Made by a program: the position numbers and the translations under genes. Below the pieces are notes generated by a model that worked only from the letters and a program-made list of their open reading frames with translations, was not told the DNA's origin and ran no database searches. Of a stretch of DNA of 64,000 nucleotides, positions 60,100 to 64,000 are shown piece by piece. The stretch is from Homalodisca vitripennis (taxonomy: Eukaryota; Arthropoda; Insecta; Hemiptera; Cicadellidae), in assembly GCF_021130785.1 (NCBI RefSeq), contig NC_060211.1:125561001-125625000 (forward strand), in the 5' to 3' direction. Numbering within the stretch: the first letter of the stretch is position 1; each line of letters opens with the position of its first letter.

Positions 60100-61640
60100 T
60101 GCAGCATAAAAACTACAATTTTCCGTTTAAAGCAGACTTCAAATTCAAACATATATTGAAAAGTTAATAATGTATTGTCACACTGTGGTGGTTACAATGT
60201 TACAGAAATTCTGTAGTAACAAGTGAATTTCACTTATCCTAATAAACTGATTTAATCTTTTTCACTCACCCATTATAAACATGCTCACAAACTAACTAAC
60301 CAATAAATAAATTTTAAGCTGGAAGCTTACAGCCTGATTTCAATCAAAATCAGCTAGATTGCGGATTGGGAAAACCTAAGGAATCAACCATTTAGCTCTA
60401 AACAATCACAATATTACGTAAATATGTATATTCTATCATTGTAGACACAATCTATATAGACATATAGAACACAATTACAACTGATTCATTCATGAAGCTG
60501 TATTCTTCGTGTAGGATGTAATAGAAGGACGTTTGCTCTTGGATCGTGAGCCGATGCACTGGACATCTATAGCGTGAGGAATTGATTCTCAAAACGCACC
60601 TTACCTTACTTAGATTAGTAACTAGGACAAGTGAACATAATACGCTGCTGTTCAAGGCCCTTCATTGATAGTAATAGGTCTGACCGTCGGATGGCTCTGT
60701 GTGAGTTGATCCTGGTAAATGTATGTCTTATATATTTTATGTACTAGAAAGTGTGAATGTGCTTAATGCTATAGAAAAGTTAACAGGATATTAATATCTC
60801 TGAGTTACTTTACAAACGATTCTGATTCTCTAATATTTCGTCCGATAAAGGTAAGGAACCCCAGTCAAAATGCAATAGGGATTTTAAACAGAATAATATA
60901 ACATTCAAAATTTAATACTGCATTATATGGTAATACATTATCAAGTGAATATTGAGAACGGAAACATCAAGGATCCTCAAAAAGTGTTTTATACAAATAT
61001 ACAATAATAAACCTTTTTAACACTTTTTGATATATTTTTTATTTTGTACAATGTACATTTAAAATTCCAAAAATTCACCACACTGCCGTTAATCTACATA
61101 GAGACTTAAATAAAGTTACCTTAACGTACTTCATATCAGTTATATGCAGATAGTAGTTGAAGGTGAGTTCACAAATGGGCGTAGAAAAAGTAATGTGTGA
61201 ATCAATCGTGTTATGAAATAAATCCTATTGAATAAATTGTAATTCCCGTAAAATTTGTGCCTTAAGTTTATTAATACATTGTTTCATTTATTTTACATTT
61301 CAACGGACATCTCCATTTTTACAGTTTTGAACAATAATTAAACAATGAAATTAAACAACCACAGTGACAAATAGAGCAATAACGATTAATAAACTATTTA
61401 AGTGACGAAACGGATATAAACTATGAATGACAATAACGTAATTAATTATTAGTGTACCGTGATTTGAACTATGGAAAACAACGAACAATAACAGCAATAA
61501 ATTAGCACGAACAAATGAGAATAAAACCATTAATAATAAACAAGAATAGACAAGAATTAACAAGACACAATGTATAAATAACAGCAATGAGAGACGTACA
61601 GGTAAAGTGTAAGAACGAGTGTCTTCCCTCATTGTGCAAC
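60100..61640. other. AT-rich stretch, nothing supported
   Basis: It contains the 40-bp motif copy at 61002-61041 that matches 6048-6088. The 120-codon minus frame at 61351-61713 is leucine/valine-rich but has no motif and uses a non-ATG first codon, so I do not call it a gene. Confidence 0.4.
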
Positions 61641-61645
61641 TCCTA

Positions 61646-61870
61646 GGCAGATAACTCATGCAGACCGGCGATCTTCCTCTTGAGCACTGGTATACTGTCC
61701 ACAAAAAAGTCAACGATGTCGGCGGACGCTATTACCAGAACTCTGAAGTCGGTACATCGTATCGTTTGCTGCGTAGTTGGTGCGATGTTGCTGCCTAGCG
61801 AACAGGTCTCTGGAGCGAGTGGCTGAAGGGGTCCTGAAGAGGATCTTTTCAGTAATAGAATGTTAGTGTT
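61646..61870 (-). other. GC-richer segment with an open minus frame, unassigned
   Basis: On the minus strand a frame without ATG start runs about 70 codons, from about 61866 to a TAG at 61646-61648. It includes FRVLVIASADIVDFFVDSIP and KRKIAGLHELSA. The base composition differs from the AT-rich neighbours. No family is recognised and no second copy is visible in the window. It could be a fragment of a transposon gene or a relic exon. Confidence 0.25.
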
Positions 61871-62277
61871 CGGAACAAGTCTTTTCCATATGAGACGAAA
61901 TAGACCACACGATCATCATTCGTAACGAAAATAAGAAATCCACTGGTTTTTGTATAGTTTTATTTCAGAATTCTATAAATAACTCAAGTTATTGTTGATG
62001 GAAGTCAGCTAACAGATAACAAATATTTGTTATGGATCCACTAGGTGAGATCTAGACACCTTTTGTTTTTATTTTTAAAACTTGTATAAACAATGAGTAA
62101 ATATAAGGATCTTGTGCCAAGTCATCAACACATTGGCAATCAATACATTATGTCTAAGGTGATTAAAATCCTGTTATTCAAATAAGGTAAATAGTAGCTA
62201 AACGGCAGTTTAGGTAACTAGAACATTATTAGATCTATGATTTTAATGGTAGATGAGAGACGTCAGTGTTAATGATA

Positions 62278-62450
62278 TTTATTACTGCGGTGGAAAAGAG
62301 GAAAGTGGTCGGCAGATTAATTTGATGGATGCTGGTAGCGGTGACAGACTGCAGCCCGGAACAGTCAAGGGTGGCGGGGGAGGGGGTGGCTGGGATAATT
62401 GGCGGAGGGGTGAGAGATACATCCCTCTCCTGGCGCTGTTCCACACACTG
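62278..62450. repeat. GC-rich 173-bp element, copy 2
   Basis: Differs from copy 1 at about three positions, including a G/A order change in the poly-G stretch, with unrelated flanks on both sides. Both copies are in the same orientation. The open frame 62253-62594 runs out of the element into unrelated DNA, so it is not a conserved gene. Confidence 0.85.
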
Positions 62451-62599
62451 TTATACATGAGAGTTTTAAACTGTGTAATGAATACTTTCAAAGTAAACAC
62501 TGGTGGTCAAACACGTTCTCATTCAAATAAAAATGTGGTCCGACTGTTCAAAACAATCGTCTCGATGAAGTTATTGATATTACGATGGATATGAACTAA

Positions 62600-63660
62600 A
62601 AACGATATTTTTATTAGATCATCATAGAAGGATAATAATTATAACTGCACGAGTTTTGAATATCACATGCAAATTTTTGAATCGAAACTCTTTAATTCAC
62701 TAAAAAAACATAGTTTATTCTTAATTTATAAAACAGTGCTTTTTTGGTCAGAAATATGTGCATTAAAACATTGGTTTTATATTTAATACGTAGAAGAAAA
62801 CACATTGTTAGAAAATAAATGAAAATTGTGGAGACGTTTTAAAATAAAATATAAATAAATATAATATAAATAAATCCAGATTAAAAAAGAATAAAATTAG
62901 TACCAGTACTTTCGTTTGTAGCAAGAAAATATTAATTATACAAATTTTATAACGGATATTACCAACGAACTAGTGTTTTTTAAATACTCCCAGGTTTTTC
63001 ATTTTGCAGTAATTTTTGCAACGGTATATTTATTTATTATGACTTCTAATATTCAAATTGTATTTTTATATAAAAAACATTAGTTGAGAATGTAAATGTG
63101 GACGTTAAACTCTTTGCGCAAACAGGGAGTTTTCTATATTTTAGTATGAATTAAATAAAACAGATTCTAGCAAAATTTTAAGTAGTATGTTGTATTTTTA
63201 CAGCTAAAACACAGACGTTTCTATTATATTGCAAGAAGCGATTGCATAACCGTTAAAATTATATCTTAATACAATTGGAATATCGCATATTTGTTATAGT
63301 AACCTACATATATGTTGTTTATGATCGGATTATATGTAAATGAGAGAGTTTGCTATTCTGTAAATTGTTTGGTTGAATCGTTTTATAAACCAGTTATTAC
63401 TGTTTTATGTAATAATAATAATAATTTTAATTTTTACTATTTTGCTGATTGTTTGCTAATTAAATTGTGTTTTTTCCTTATTCATTGTATTGTTAACTTT
63501 TTAACACTGTTCGTTATTTAATTGTAAAAGTAAGTAGGGCTAATATTGGTGTTTAGAATGTGCTCTTTTTTATTTTTTTCAACTTATTTAACTGTACTAT
63601 TGGTGTATTTTCGTTGGAAGAATAAATTAACTAAATAATAAAAAAAAACCTTACTACATT
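62600..63660. other. AT-rich stretch, nothing recognised
   Basis: Low-complexity A/T sequence with short (AAT)n near 63409-63425. No supported feature. Confidence 0.5.
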
Positions 63661-63681
63661 TGTTAAATATAAATATTTGCA

Positions 63682-63880
63682 GGAATGTGGATGGATCGAT
63701 TTAAAATACTCAATTTACGCAGAATCCAAAATTGCTCTACGAAATTTTACTATTTACAACTTATTTAGTTTCATTTGTTATCGCTGTGCATTATGCAATC
63801 ATTGCATATTACAACGGAGCGGGGAACGAATGGAAGTAGTACAAAGAAACGACACAACACGTTTTACATGGACTTAACGA
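63682..63880 (+). other. Possible exon-like segment near the right edge
   Basis: An acceptor-like 'aaatatttgcag' (ending 63681) precedes 199 bases with one open frame (CGWIDLKYS...RFTWT) that ends at a TAA at 63875-63877. GC content rises towards the right. No domain is recognised, and the window ends soon after. A chance frame is quite possible. Confidence 0.2.
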
Positions 63881-64000
63881 AGCGAGAACGATCGCGAAAC
63901 AAACGATTATTTCATTACAAGTCCTACTAAAGAGAATTGTTAATTCCGTTTGAGTGTATTGTCCTTGTACACAGTTTACGTCATTTTAAACTGTGTTGTA

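Noticed and set aside
61351..61713. 120-codon minus frame rich in Leu/Val
   Set aside because: Non-ATG first codon and no domain. It crosses the boundary between AT-rich and GC-richer DNA, and hydrophobicity follows from T-rich codons.
62253..62594. 113-codon frame spanning the GC-rich element
   Set aside because: The frame continues into DNA not shared with the first copy, and its Gly run comes from poly-G. It is better explained as a repeat.

Overview
This is AT-rich, intron/intergenic-like eukaryotic DNA. No intact protein-coding gene is visible, almost all open frames are below 100 codons, and dinucleotide microsatellites are frequent. Fossils of Tc1/mariner, a Jockey-type LINE, a Pif1 (Helitron-type) helicase and tRNA-derived repeats with internal Pol III boxes point to an arthropod, most likely an insect. 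A hemipteran is my guess from the look of the dispersed repeats, which is inference only.

The dominant structure is a head-to-tail array of diverged modules. Module A runs from 1 to about 15950, B from about 15950 to 24620, C from 24622 to about 34320, and D from about 34320 to at least 37560. The same landmarks recur in the same order: a start segment, a small conserved frame block, a 'gtgtttggaga' block, a 'ggcatgc' block, a TATA-box block (B and C), a 'gcttctgtta' block (A and B), a late 'ataaaaca' block (A and B) and an end block. Module length differs mainly through insertions. A carries tRNA-like repeats, a helicase fossil, a 210-bp-armed palindrome, a 5 x 82 bp tandem repeat and an 850-bp dispersed repeat. 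C carries a Jockey-like LINE relic and other GC-richer inserts. The first 1.9 kb of A and of C are far more alike (about 95% by eye) than the rest of the modules, as after gene conversion or a later duplication.

From about 38 kb to the end I see no clear further full module, but smaller duplications occur. Two candidate coding exons of identical length (44549-44672 and 56205-56328) encode related 41-residue peptides and may be relics of a chemoreceptor-like gene; that assignment is weak. A GC-rich 173-bp element occurs twice, nearly identical (48644 and 62278). A 190-200 bp block occurs twice (48072 and 50565). A 2.3-kb Tc1/mariner element with about 450-bp terminal inverted repeats and a broken transposase gene (57446-59759) sits inside the TA-repeat tail of an RTE-like 3' end.

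No gene set here works together as a pathway. The value of the window is in its duplication history, nested transposons, conserved islands inside otherwise decayed modules, and a few hairpins. I did not find a convincing new biological system.
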